Part shown: in pieces, positions 34,021-44,552 of the stretch
How positions within the stretch are numbered: position 1 is the stretch's first letter
Layout: every line of letters begins with the position of its first letter
From: Cherax quadricarinatus
Lineage: Eukaryota; Arthropoda; Malacostraca; Decapoda; Parastacidae
Assembly (NCBI RefSeq): GCF_038502225.1
Contig: NC_091298.1
Location: forward strand, 34,119,609-34,183,608
Length of the DNA: 64,000 nt
Direction: 5' to 3'
The notes under the pieces: generated by a model
Told to the model about the DNA's origin: nothing
The model's database searches: none
What the model saw: the letters and a program-made list of their open reading frames with translations, nothing else
Position numbers and translations under genes: made by a program

Positions 34021-34229
34021 TTTTTTTTTCAACAAGTCGGTCGTCTCCCACCGAGGCAGGGTGACCCAAAAAAGAAAGAAAATCCCCAAAAAGAAAATAC
34101 TTTCATCATCATTCAACACTTTCACCACACTCACACATTATCACTGCTTTTCCAGAGGTGCTCAGAACACAACAGTTTAAAAGCATATACGTATAAAGAT
34201 ACACAACATATCCCTCCAAAACTGCCAAT

Positions 34230-34230
<1 letters not shown>
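34021..34230 (-). mobile_element. RTE-like LINE, 3'UTR only
   Basis: The minus strand matches 32280-32469 closely (for example gtgttctgagcacctctg and tattttctttttggggattt). It ends gtcaccctgcctcggtggga then gacgaccgacttgttgaa. Extremely 5'-truncated copy, followed by (TA)n at its 5' side. Confidence 0.85.

Positions 34231-34305
<75 letters not shown>
34231..34305. repeat. (TA)n microsatellite, left flank of PLE-B
   Basis: About 37 TA units between the RTE 3'UTR and the left end of PLE-B. The matching right flank of PLE-B (from 38156) is also (TA)n, so PLE-B probably inserted into a TA tract. Confidence 0.95.
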
Positions 34306-34309
<4 letters not shown>

Positions 34310-34320
34310 ATAAGATCACA

Positions 34321-34474
34321 GCTTTACGTATTTGTAGTCCAGAGTTCATAGATGAAGAAATATCCAAAATTTATGAAATAGCCAATGATCTGAAATACCG
34401 GAGAAATGTAATTGATAAATCATTTAAAATTGCTAAAAATGCTTTTTACAACCCAAAAAGGGACAATCAACCTT
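34321..34474 (+). pseudogene. PLE-B reverse transcriptase C-terminal fragment
   Basis: The plus frame reads LRICSPEFIDEEISKIYEIA and then FKIAKNAFYNPKRDNQP. RICSPEF plus an E-E pair matches the same place in PLE-A (RICSPEFLDEE), just after the RT thumb. The catalytic RT is missing on the left, where a 16-bp inverted tail joins directly. The frame continues on the other side of the PLE-A insertion. Confidence 0.75.
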
Positions 34475-34500
34475 GTAAAGTCAAAGGACAAAAGTGCAAC

Positions 34501-34565
34501 TAATGTGACATTTTATTGTGGCAACGTTTCGCTCTCCAGGAGCTTTATCAAGCCATTACAAACAA
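34501..34565 (-). ncRNA. Hammerhead-like motif (family 1) in PLE-A, left tail
   Basis: Minus strand: UUGAUAA core, stem II GCUC/GAGC with a CUGGA loop, GAAAC, then the GUUGCCACAAUAAAAUGUC region ending with the cleavage triplet GUC. Stem III pairs ACGUU with AAUGU. Positions 3 and 8 are U and A instead of C and G. Stem I is only partial (UAAUG with CAUUA, offset). Confidence 0.55.
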
Positions 34566-34826
34566 TACATGGACACAGAAGGTATATATAGGCTCAGAGT
34601 GAGGTGCAATACTAGTGGTAGTAGTAGTAGCAGTGACAAAAGTTGTAGTAGTAGTAGTAGTAGCAATACAATATGGTAGAGCAATTAATTCGTACATGAG
34701 TAAAAGGATATAAAAGCTATTACTTGGGTAACATAAAAATAGGTTGGACAAATATAGACTGGATAGAGGCAACCTGTTTCAGTGTTCACTCTCTGTAATG
34801 TGCTTTGTGTAGTATAACAGGAGAGA

Positions 34827-36268
34827 CTATGTGATGGAAGGGTTTACTGTTTTCAGGAGGATTCTTGCTAAGACTTCAGAGATGGTGAAGCTGCCGTTGT
34901 TTTGTTTAATTGTATTCAAAACAGCGATCAGTGCTGATTCGAGGCACTTGCGTCTGCGGAAATTAGTTTCTTTGATCACTAATTGGGCGTCCCTGAATTT
35001 CATGAGATGATTGGTGGAATTTCGGTGTTGTACACAGGCGTTGTTCAAGTTATCGTTCCTACATGCGTAAATGTGTTCATTGAGGCGGGTGTCGAGGTTT
35101 CTTGCTGTTTCACCTACATAAATCTTGTCACAGCCTACACAGGGTATAGTGTAAACTCCTGCGTTGACTGGTTCGTGGTGCTTTGATATTGTCCTGGTTA
35201 GATCCTTTATTGAAGTGCTAGAAGCGATGGCGACTCAGGTGATAGCTTGTGAAAGTACTTTAGAAACGTTCAGTGCAACCTGGCTGTTGGGAAGAATTAT
35301 AACTTTGTTGGGAGTGGTGTTGGTGCGTGGAGAATTAATGATCTGAAGAGCTCTTTTCTTGCAGTCTTTGATGAAAAAGGAAGGAAAATGTAACTCAGTG
35401 AAGGTTTGGTGAATGTATGTACATTCCACGTCAAAAAACTCAGGACTACAAATTCGGTATGCTCTTAGGAAAAACCCGATGATGATGCCTCTTTTGGTCT
35501 TGGTATCTTGACTGGAATAGAAGTATGTGAGATCATTTTTATTGGTAGGTTTCCGATAAACTTGAAATCTTAGGTTGTTGTCTACTTTGTGAATGAGGAC
35601 GTCGAGGAAAGGTAGCTTGTCATTGGACTCTTCTTCTAGTGTAAACTGGATCGCCGGTTCAACTGCATTGAGCCTTGCCTGAAGATTCCGTACATCAAAA
35701 CGTTTGGGCGTTATTACGAGGACGTCGTCCACGTAACGTAACCAAGTGACGCTTGAAGGGATGATGTTGGCGAAGTGTTCGGACTCTAGGTGTTCCATGT
35801 ATAAGTTGGCTAGGACGGCACTGATGGGGGACCGCATTCCCATGCCGTAGGTTTGTTTTAGAGCTTGTTATTGAAAGAAAAACAGTTGAAATTAACACAG
35901 AGTTCAATCAAGTCAACAAAATCTCCGGGAGGTAGAGGAAGATTAAGGTCCTGATTGACTTTACGTCGTAGAACCTTGATGGCTTTTGTAAAGGTAGGTA
36001 CTTTTGTGAAGAGGGAAGTCACGTCCAAACTGCTTAGTTTCTTGTTACGGATGGAGAGGTTTCGGATGCGGTTGAGAAGGTCGCCTGAGTGTTTAAGATG
36101 AGCGGGGCTGATGGTCCCCAGAAGGCAGGAAAGATGTTTGGCAAGAACTCCGGCTAGTTTGTGTGGAGCACTGCCTATTCCTGACGTGATTGGTCTGAGA
36201 GGAATATTGTGTTTATGGGTCTTGGGTAAACCATACATGTGTGCTGGTTTAGGGTTGCTTGGTAACAA
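34827..36268 (-). pseudogene. PLE-A reverse transcriptase plus GIY-YIG, minus copy
   Basis: This minus-strand coding region has the longest N-terminal extension in the window: PAHMYGLPKTHK, RPITSGIGSAPHKLAG, LSSLDVTSLFTKVP (first catalytic Asp), then GMRSPISAVLANLYME, LRYVDDVLVI, VYRKPTNKNDLTYF and AYRICSPEF. GIY-YIG follows at about 35000-35170. Breaks occur at about 35850 (RT frameshift) and 35050-35235. The GIY-YIG nuclease is the Penelope-specific integration enzyme. Confidence 0.85.
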
Positions 36269-36270
36269 GT

Positions 36271-36957
36271 ACAGATTTCAAGTTTATCGGAAACCTACCA
36301 ATAAAAATGATCTCACACACTTCTATTCCAGTCAAGATACCAAGACCAAAAGAGGCACCATCATCGGGTTTTTCCTAAGAGCATACCGAATTTGTAGTCC
36401 TGAGTTTCTTGACGAGGAATGTACATACATTCACCAAACCTTCACTGAGTTACATTTTCCTTCCTTTTTCATCAAAGACTGCAGGTGTTCCTCCTTTCTT
36501 ATGTTCTTATGAAAACGTTTCTAAAGTACGTTCACAAGCTAACACCTGAGTCGCCATCGCTTCTAGCACTTCAATAAAGGATCTAACCAGGACAATATCA
36601 AAGCACCACGAATCAGTCAACGCAGGAGTTTACACTATACCCTGTGGAGGATGTGACAAGATTTATGTAGGTGAAACAGCAAGAAACCTCGACACCAGCC
36701 TCAGTGAACACATTTATGCATGTAGGAACGATAACTTGAACAACGCCTGTGTACAACACCGAAATTCCACCAATCATCTCATGAAATTCAGGGACGCCCA
36801 ATTAGTGATCAAAGAAACTAATTTCCGCAGACGCAAGTGCCTCGAATCAGCACTGATCGCTGTTTCGAATACAATTAAACAAAAGAACGGCAGCTTCACC
36901 ATCTCTGAAGTCTTAGCAAGAATCCTCCTGAAAACAGTAAACCCTGCCATCACATAG
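36271..36957 (+). pseudogene. PLE-A RT end plus GIY-YIG, plus copy, with CR1-tail patch
   Basis: The plus frame runs from YRFQVYRKPTNKNDLTHFYS through AYRICSPEFLDEE to IKDC. There a roughly 30-bp CR1 3' tail (36481-36510) replaces about 100 bp of the element. Coding resumes near KVRSQANT-like sequence and the GIY-YIG domain: YTIPCGGCDKIYVGETARNL, where GxY and IYVG are the active-site hairpin motifs. It ends KTVNPAIT at 36957. Inactive because of the patch. Confidence 0.8.
36481..36510 (+). mobile_element. Tiny CR1 3'-tail insertion
   Basis: gtgttcctcctttcttatgt then tcttatg is the terminal sequence of the CR1-like elements (compare 52256-52280), including two of the 8-bp tail units. It sits in the PLE-A coding region with loss of about 100 bp. 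It could be an extremely truncated LINE insertion or a repair patch. Confidence 0.75.
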
Positions 36958-37229
36958 TCTCTCCTGTTATACTACACAAAGCACATTACAGAGAGTGAAC
37001 ACTGAAACAGGCTGCCTCTATCCAGTCTATATTTGTCCAACCTATTTTTATGTTACCCAAGTAATAGCTTTTACATCCTTTTACTCATGTACGAATTAAT
37101 TGCTCTACCATATTGTATTACTACTACTACTACTACTACAACTTTTGTCACTACTAATACTACTACTACTACCACTAGTATTGCACCTCACTCTTAGCCT
37201 ATATATACCCTCTGTGTGACGTGTCCATG

Positions 37230-37300
37230 TATTGTTTGTAATGGCTTGATAAAGCTCCTGGAGAGCAAAACGTTACCACAATAAAATGTCACACTTGTGT
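37230..37300 (+). ncRNA. Hammerhead-like motif (family 1), decayed, in PLE-A right tail
   Basis: Plus strand: UUGAUAA, stem II GCUC/GAGC, then AAAAC where GAAAC is expected, and GUC near 37289-37291. Loss of the invariant G12 predicts this copy is inactive. Confidence 0.5.
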
Positions 37301-37344
37301 CCTTTTACTTTACATATTGTCGGTAATTCTACCAACTTTATTAC

Positions 37345-37850
37345 ACAACCAACCTTATTCAACTAAAAATATGTTGGTTCTCATTTACCATGAAAGCTTG
37401 GTTGATATGCCTTCTCTTCTTAAGACTTTTAATATTAAAGTTGTATTTAAAAATCTTGATATAGTAAAAAAAACTTTTGATGAAGAATTCCCCAAAAAAT
37501 GCTGACGGATGTATCTATAAGATTCCTTGTAAAATTTGCGATAAAATTTTATTACGGTCAAACTGGTAAAAGTCTCGAACTTAGATTAAAACAACATAAA
37601 TATAGCATTAGAACTGGACAAGATTCCAATGCTCTATTTATTCATGTGAGAGACTTTAACCATCCAATTGATTTCCAAAAAGTTGAGAGAATTGTATCAA
37701 GCAAGTCCACGGTTGACAAATATAATTGAATCTTGTTTCATAAAAAGCAGTTTTGAAAATAATATGAATATTTCCTTAGGTTTATATAAATTAGATTCAT
37801 TTATAATTAATAAAATTTTGTTAGAGATTAATAATACATTGGACAAATAA
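37345..37850 (+). pseudogene. PLE-B GIY-YIG endonuclease, C-terminal part
   Basis: The frame opens immediately after the PLE-A insertion with NQPYSTKNMLVLIYHESLVD and runs to FDEEFPKKC. After a small frame change it gives GCIYKIPCKICDKI (GIY motif with the C-x2-C seen in PLE-A), YYGQTGKSLELRLKQH (YIG, plus catalytic Arg region), FIHVRDFNHPID and an Ile/Asn-rich end. Frameshifts near 37500 and 37730. It would nick DNA for element integration. Confidence 0.8.
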
Positions 37851-38047
37851 TAAACCTTATTTCTTGGGTACAATAATTTGTTAGTGGGATGTCGTGAGGA
37901 CCTGTCTAGTTGGACCAGCGGACCTAATGCAATGTTTCTCTTACGAGTCCGGTATTGTCCCGCGTCAGGTGTTTCTTTGTTGTGGGAGTTGACTGTGAGG
38001 TGTGGTCTAAGCCCTTTAATTGCCTTCCTTTGATGTATTACTTTCAT

Positions 38048-38115
38048 AGTTCCTTGACAATGTGAGTAGTCACGAAAGCGCTTGGAATTTCACTACTCTT
38101 TCAAAGTGGTTGTTT
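38048..38115 (+). ncRNA. Hammerhead-like motif in the PLE-B tail
   Basis: Plus strand: UUGACAA at 38054-38060, stem II GUGA/UCAC with a GUAG loop (38062-38073), GAAA at 38074-38077, then GCGCUUGGAAUUUC, where UUC could be the cleavage triplet. Core positions 3 and 8 are U and A, as in PLE-A. Stem III and stem I are poorly formed, so this is the weakest of the four families. A tail fragment recurs at 60183-60295. Confidence 0.35.
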
Positions 38116-38154
38116 TGCATATTTTAAAATCACCTGTTTACTGTGATCTTATTG

Positions 38155-38155
<1 letters not shown>

Positions 38156-38229
<74 letters not shown>

Positions 38230-38270
38230 TATGTCCCTCTCAAAAAGTTCCTATAAATATAAATAAATAA

Positions 38271-38360
<90 letters not shown>

Positions 38361-38400
38361 TTATTTATATTTATAGGAACTTTTTGAGAGGGACATAGTA
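38156..38400. repeat. (TA)n tracts with a long flanking palindrome
   Basis: (TA)n at 38156-38226 and 38274-38354. The second tract is the loop of an inverted repeat: ctatgtccctctcaaaaagt through taaatataaataaat on the left (38229-38272) and its complement on the right (38355-38398), nearly perfect apart from one 4-bp unit. Expect cruciform formation and unstable assembly. Confidence 0.9.
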
Positions 38401-38437
38401 CAGCAATGAGCAATCCAGCCTCCAAGAACCATTCACT

Positions 38438-39300
38438 GCGGATTTCGTTGCATCCAATTAATGTATTTATCTATGCTTACCCAGGCAGAAGCATTTCTGT
38501 TATGAATTCAAATATGAACGAGCTTGAACTAAACTAGAGCTCGCAGGTGAAAACCCACAAGAGGTGTGAGGAAAGTAAGGATAGGTGAAGAATAGGTGGG
38601 AGGGGCAGAAGAAAAGGCTGTAGGAAGAGACAAAGAACTAGGGCTAGACTCATCAACAAAATGAAAACTATATTACACTGCTAAATTACTTGGAAAAATC
38701 ATCCTGACTGACGAGAAGCGGAAATTTGCAATTTTCATCACGCAGGAACAAGTTACAGAAGTAATACCACAAGTACTGAATACTTTTTTTTTATATGGTG
38801 TGTAAGTGAAAGAAGACTGTTTGATGGACTGCAATATGCAAATCTGCAACTGGCCACAATGTTGCTATGTTAAAAACTTTTAACACAGCGTGTCTAACAG
38901 ACAGGCAGGCCTCTTGTGGTAATTAAACTTCAGGAAAGTGAAATTACACATGAACTTTCTCTTCAGTTTGCTGTTGACCTAACGATACTTTCTAAACCTC
39001 GAAGCAAATTCTTGGTGCAACTTATGCATTTTTCGGGATCCTCCAACAACTATAACAATGTTCTCCTGTGATAGCCTCAGTTAATGACGTTCTATGACGC
39101 ATAGAGGATCATGTAGGAGTATATGTCTCACCCAATCTTGTAAAAGAAAAATTTACGACTGTGCGGCCAAAATTTTGATGTCATGACAAATATGAATCAC
39201 ATTCCATGACGTTGTTGGAGAGAAATGATATATTATACCGCCAAGATGGATAAAGGCACAATTGCAGTATCATGCGATCCTTTATGTAAATGTTTGTGAA
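38438..39300. other. No recognisable gene
   Basis: Unique-looking sequence with many stops in all frames. Plus-strand fragments around 38690-38790 (TDEKRKFAIFITQEQ) hint at a decayed coding segment, but I cannot name a family. Confidence 0.35.
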
Positions 39301-39304
39301 AACT

Positions 39305-39840
39305 GACAAGGAGATGAATGAGACACTTCTGCAACATTTGGGTTTCGTTACCATGAAAACGTTACGCCAGTCAGTGGCTTCATTCAGTACTGAGAAGAAC
39401 GGTGGAAGATGAAGAGGAAATTGAGGTAATGAGTCCTTTAACCTAGAGACGTGTTCAGTTTATTAATATTGATTAAAGTAAAGCATATATGCAGAGAAGT
39501 GGCTTATATATTGTAGGCAGGTAACGTGCAGCAGTTGTTGACGGTGTCACCGGTTGACAAAAGCCACACAAGATTGTAGGTCTTGCCAATAGGCATGACC
39601 TTGCATTACAGATCATGCCTATAGCAAGCTAGACGGGATCTTTTCGAATCCAGTCTCTCCTCAGCTATATATTTGCCCATTGTGACATCAGTCAACCAAG
39701 AATTAGCTTAGTATAAATCACCTCACTCGTCACGCCACTACGCTCACATTAAATATGCACACCATTTTCTCTGCATGTAAATATGTTTATGGCCTAATAA
39801 AGCCCACTGTGTGGGCGAAACATTGTTTATCTCATTATTC
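39305..39840. mobile_element. Decayed hammerhead-element relics
   Basis: On the minus strand, 39320-39395 resembles family 2: gagacacttctgcaacattt on the plus strand, and its complement has CUGAAUGA, AGCCACUGACUGGCG and UAAC, i.e. a degraded core. On the plus strand, 39790-39825 has CUAAUAA, stem II GCCCAC/GUGGGC and GAAAC, with invariant G5 lost. The two face outward in a fold-back-like layout, but I could not identify a target duplication. Confidence 0.5.
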
Positions 39841-39919
39841 TTTATTTCTTATTTTATCCATATTAAATGGTACTCTACAGAAATTATCTTACTACATGTG
39901 TGGCATGTAAAGAATACAT

Positions 39920-40320
39920 TAAATTTATTTAGCGTATGTACACATTCCGATATAGACTGCCTCCCAACCAGCAAACCGGGTGCTAAGAGTTTAATGATTA
40001 AGGGGGCCCCATCGTTAAATCAGTATGGTTCAACCAATCATAAGGTGGGTCTGATGATGGCGGAGGTGTTGTGGTGTCACATTCCACTATTGCCAGACTC
40101 ATACAGCTGATGGCTGTCAATGGTTCGCTTTCTCTGACTGTTGTTTTGCCTTGCTTACCATGCTACACTTACACTCCAAACTCCTGTATATAGTATACAT
40201 AATTGTAAATGCCTATAATCAAACCTGGTGAAGGAAAACACAATTTAAAGACTATTTCTGTGTTTATTTTTGCTCCAAGTCCCTCTACGACCCAGGATAA
40301 CAGACCTTTTTCACCTAGGT
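39920..40320 (-). mobile_element. LTR-like dispersed repeat (copy 2 of 3)
   Basis: Minus-strand homologue of 10764-11190: ctgttatcctgggtcgtaga at its start (complement near 40310), the ggagcaaaaataaacacag block, tatactatatacagg, the gctggttgggaggcag block and an aataaa near its end. Longer and better preserved than copy 1 at the start. No coding capacity and no partner internal region in the window. Confidence 0.6.
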
Positions 40321-40559
40321 GCATGATATCATGTTAGACTTCATCTCTTACAATGGGATAAGGCTCCCGAAGCTTTTAATTTTAACAAAGGAGCTAGAAA
40401 TCTGCAGTCTAAAATATTTTAAGAAGTAGAATTGGCATGGTGTATTTGAAAACTAAAAGAATAACAAAATTTACAACTTTAAATGTAGCGAGCAAATAAC
40501 TTGCAAAATGATGACATATTTATTGGACACTCCCAAAATGAATCTAAGAAAATATGCTT

Positions 40560-41508
40560 AGGTCGGTGGTCAGTACACTGAGGTCAGTGGTCACGTGTGA
40601 TCATACCTGTCTTGAGCTGTCTGGGTATTAGCGTGGGGTGTTACCTAGCACCATAGCTTGTTGTAGTGTTTTAGAATCTCAGCTTTAAGTGTTGAAGAAA
40701 GAGGTTCTAGTTCTTCAGTTGGAAAATAGGAGACTGAAGCTTTGCCTAGATGTGTTTGGGAGTGAGTGTGAGATAGTTTGTGCTGGTAAGAAGGAAATGC
40801 TTACCGCCAGAGAGAGTGGCAAGTGGTTCACAGTTCAGGAAGAAGGAAGATAAGGAAAGCTAATAAAGAAGATGTGAAGGTAGGAAATCGTTTCTCTGTT
40901 CTCCAAGACGAGTGTACTTAAGTGGTTAGCGAGGTTAAAGGTACCTCTGACTCCCCTGCTAATCAAGGTAAGAATATTCTGATTGTGGGAGACTCTCAGG
41001 TAAGATATATGGACTGTGCGTTTTGTAACAGAGATAGAAAAGTCAGACAGAGAGTGGGCCTCCGAGGAGCTGATGTTGGTGATATAGTCAGCAGGTTGAA
41101 TAACATTATGTCAGGTAATGGGAACAAGCCCATTATCTGTTTTAGTGCTGGAGGAAATGACACTGGAAAGGGCAGGAGACAGGAGCTACTGGATAAGTAC
41201 AGGTCAGCCAAAGTAGTAGTCAGGTCTAAGAGAGGGATCCCTATCATATGTAGCATCTTGCCTAGAAGGGGAGTGGGCAATGAGTGGATGTCTAGGGCAA
41301 TTGATATAAATTGCTGGCTAGACAGGTACTGCAAGGAACTTGCAATCCCATTCATTGAACACTTGGACAAATTCTATGGCAAACATGATATGTATGCAAG
41401 GGATGGGGTTCATCTCTCTGGGGTTGGAGTGGTTGCATTAGCCAATTCGATTGAGGGGGTAATTGATGACCTGTCTAGGACTTTAAACTGATAGATTATA
41501 GAGGTATG
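40560..41508 (+). pseudogene. CR1-like 5'UTR and ORF1 (SGNH/esterase-like)
   Basis: The 5'UTR begins near ggtcggtggtcagtacactg, similar to the intact copy's 5' end. ORF1 is broken by stops before 40922. From there 189 codons are open: ILIVGDSQVRYMD (GDS block), CFSAGGNDTG (GGND block) and ARDGVHLSG (DxxH block), the three catalytic blocks of SGNH hydrolases. It ends DLSRTLN. ORF2 starts just after and is cut within about 20 bp by the reverse CR1 copy. Confidence 0.8.
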
Positions 41509-44491
41509 AACATAAGAACATAAGAACATAAGAAAAAGGAACACTGCAACAGGTCTACTGACCCATGCAGAGCAGGTCCATGTCCCTCAACCGAATTATC
41601 AAAATTATCCACCCCCCCTGGATTACCCCAATGACCCATCCAGTCTGGCCACCTGCACTCAAGGAAGGAGTACGGCACCAGACCCAGCAGCACAAGCTAG
41701 TCAGATCCAACTCACACCCACCCACACCCAATCATGTATTTATCTAACCTATTTTTAAAACTACACAACGTTTTAGCCTGAATAACTGTATTCGGGAGTT
41801 TGTTCCACTCATCCACAGCTCTATTGCCAAACCAGTCCTTTCCTATATCCTTCCTGAATCTGAATTTTTCCAACTTGAAACCATTGCTGCGAGTCCTGTC
41901 TTGGCTGGAAATTTTCAGCACGCTATTTACTTCCCCTTTATTTATTCCTGTTTTCCATTTATACACCTCGTTCATATCATCCCCCCTAATTCTATGCCTT
42001 TCTAGAGAGTGCAGATTCAGGGCCCTCAGTCTATCCTCGTAGGGAAGATTTCTGATAAATGGGATCAGCTTTCTCATTCTCCTCTGTACGTTTCCAGAGC
42101 ATTTATATTCATTCTGTAATACGGTGACCAGAACTGAGCAGCATAGTCTAAATGAGGCCTAACCAAGGATATATAGAGTTGAAGAACAACCTGAGGACTT
42201 CTATTAATTATACTTCTAGATATGAAGCCAAGGATTCTGTAAGCTTTATTGCGAACAATAATGCACTGTTGTCTTGGTTTTAGATTACTGCTAACCAGAA
42301 CTCCTAAATCCTTTTCGCAATCAGTAGTATTAAGATCTACATTATTTAGTTTATATGTGGCATGGTTATTTACCTGTCCAACATTTAGAACTTTATATTT
42401 GTCAATATTAAACTGCATCTGTCAATTCTCCGACCACTGCATCAGTCTATTCAAATCATCCTGGAGTGCTTTAGTGTCATCATTAGAATGAATTGGACGG
42501 CCTATTTTGGTGTCATCAGCAAATTTGCTTATGTCGCTATTTATTCCCTCATCTATGTCGTTTATGTAAAATGTGAACAACAACGGGCCCACCACTGACC
42601 CATGAGGAACACCGCTTGTGACGTGCCCCATTCTGATTTCTCCCCATTTATGCAAATTCTTTGCTGCCTATTTGTCAGCCATGCCTCTTCCCAGGAAAAA
42701 AATTCTCCTCCTATTCCATGTGCCTTAAGTTTCCTCAGTAGCCTTTGGTGTGGAACTTTATCGAAAGCCTTACTGAAGTCCCTATACACAATATCATATT
42801 CATTACCATGATCTTCCTCCTCAAACACCTTAGTGAAAAAAGTTAGTAAATTCGTAAGACAGGAATGCCCCATTGTAAAACCGTGTTGAGATTCATTAAT
42901 CAATCTGTGCATATCAAGATGGCTACGAATTGCTTCGGCATTATGGATTCCATAATCTTTTCCACTATGGAGGTAAGGCTTATTTGTCTATAGTTTGAAG
43001 CCAAGGACCTGTCACCTGCCTTGTAAATAGGTATTATATTTTGCCACTTTCCACTTATCAGGCACTATGCCAGTTTGTAGTGATATATTAAAAAGATTAG
43101 CCAAAAGTATGCTAAGTTCCTCTTTACATTCCTTTAACACCCTTGCAAACAGTTCATCAGGACCTGGGGATTTGTTAGATTTTACTTTCTCTATTTGTCT
43201 GAGGACCATGCCACTAGTTACTGCATTCGTGCATAGTTTATTATCACCCTGTTCGACATAATCTGTTATTTCAGGAATATCGCCAGTATTTTCCTGGGTG
43301 AAAACTGAGAGGAAGTAGGTACTGAGAATTTCACGCACATATCTTTAATACTGTCAGTGATCTGACCAGAGTTACTCTTAAGTAGGCCAATCTTGTCCCT
43401 AATCTTACTTCTGTATAACTGAAAGAACCCTTTTGGGTTAGTCTTTGAATCCACTGCGACCTTAGCCTCATAATCCCTTTTTGCTTTTCTTATTCATTTC
43501 TTTATTTCTCTCTTTAATTGAATATATTGATTTTTTAACTGCTCATCCCCTCTTTTGATACGCCTATATATGTCTCTCTTTTGACCAGTGAGATGTTTTA
43601 ATCTATTGTTCATCCATTTGGGATCATTTTTGTTAGATCTGATTTCCCTACTCGGAACAGAAGTTGTCTGGGCAGCTAGAACTATGCTCTGAAAAACGTC
43701 ATATTGGCAACCAAGATCACCTACTTGACCCATAGTCAGGACATCCCAGTTTAGCCCACCCTGGTAATTTTTCAGTCTCATGAAGTCGGCCAAGCGAAAA
43801 TCTGGGACAGAGATTTGATTGCAATTATCTGGGTAATTCCATGATATATTGAAACTAAGTGATTTGTGATCACTTTCTCCAAAGCTCATCATTAACCTCA
43901 AGATTATTAATTAGTGAATCTTTGTTGGCAAGAACCAAGTCAAGCAGATTTTTACCTCTAGTTGGTTCTGTCAGAACCTGTTCTATCAAGCAATCCTGAA
44001 CCGAATCAAGAAAGTCACTAGACTCAAAATTTCGTGTCATATTGTTCCAATCAGTTTGTCTAAAGTTAAAATCTCCCATTATCACAACATTTTCATATCT
44101 AGATGCCTTATGAATTTCGTACCATAACAGCTTACTGCCCTCCCTATCAAGGTTTGGGGGCCTATAAATCACACCCAAAATTAATTTGTCACGTCCCTCG
44201 AGAAACTGTAGCCAAACAGATTCTGTGCTCGATGTTTCTAATCTTATATCATGTCTAAGACAAAAATTAAAATTTTCTCTGACATACATCGCCACACCAC
44301 CACCCTTCTTGTTGACCCTATCAGTGTGGAATAGTTTATAACCCTGTATGTTGCACTCAGAAGGCATTTCTCTATCTTTCAGGTTGAACCAGGTCTCTGT
44401 TATACCAATAATATCTATATTACCTACACTTGCAAGTAATCTTAGCTCATCTATCTTATTTGTTAGACTCCTACTATTTGTATAGTAAACC
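41509..44491 (-). mobile_element. CR1-like copy on minus strand, 5' truncated at ORF2 start
   Basis: The 3' tail is at left (repeated cttatgtt units read as aacataag at 41509-41530), then 3'UTR, then ORF2 in several frames up to NSRSLTNKIDELRLL near 44480. Motifs: TETWFNLK, GDFNFRQTDW, SDHKSLSF (EN) then [44 protein letters not shown] (RT). Frameshifts occur near 43900, 43330, 42900, 42640 and 42420. It meets the plus copy head to head at 44492. Confidence 0.85.
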
Positions 44492-44552
44492 TTATGGTTT
44501 ACTATACAAATAGTAGGAGTCTAACAAATAAGATAGATGAGCTAAGATTACT
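44435..44552. repeat. Perfect palindrome, 57-bp arms, 4-nt loop
   Basis: 44435-44491 and 44496-44552 are exact reverse complements around ttat. This is the head-to-head junction of two CR1-like copies, and homology continues outward for nearly 3 kb at roughly 90% identity. Confidence 0.95.

Larger units (their letters stand above)
34475..37344. mobile_element. Penelope-like element, family A, fold-back insertion (copy 1)
   Basis: Two PLE-A copies lie head to head: minus (34475 to about 36270) and plus (about 36271-37344), joined near 36270, with both 3' tails and ribozyme motifs facing outward. A 12-bp target duplication with one mismatch flanks the whole (34463-34474 and 37345-37356), so the pair behaves as one insertion. 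The right end is complete (taccgacaatatg complement and cttta...ttac), while the left lacks the last 30 or so bp. Each copy's 3'UTR has a (TAG/CTA)n run. Confidence 0.85.
34306..38155 (+). mobile_element. Penelope-like element, family B, split by a PLE-A insertion
   Basis: PLE-B spans 34306-34474 and 37345-38155. The outer ends are 16-bp inverted repeats (tgcaataagatcacag and its complement near 38141-38156) and both flanks are (TA)n. The left part encodes the end of RT, and the right part a GIY-YIG endonuclease, a UTR and a hammerhead-like motif. A fold-back PLE-A at 34475-37344 separates them, with a 12-bp duplication (acaatcaacctt and acaaccaacctt). The coding frame is contiguous once the insert is skipped. 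Confidence 0.8.
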
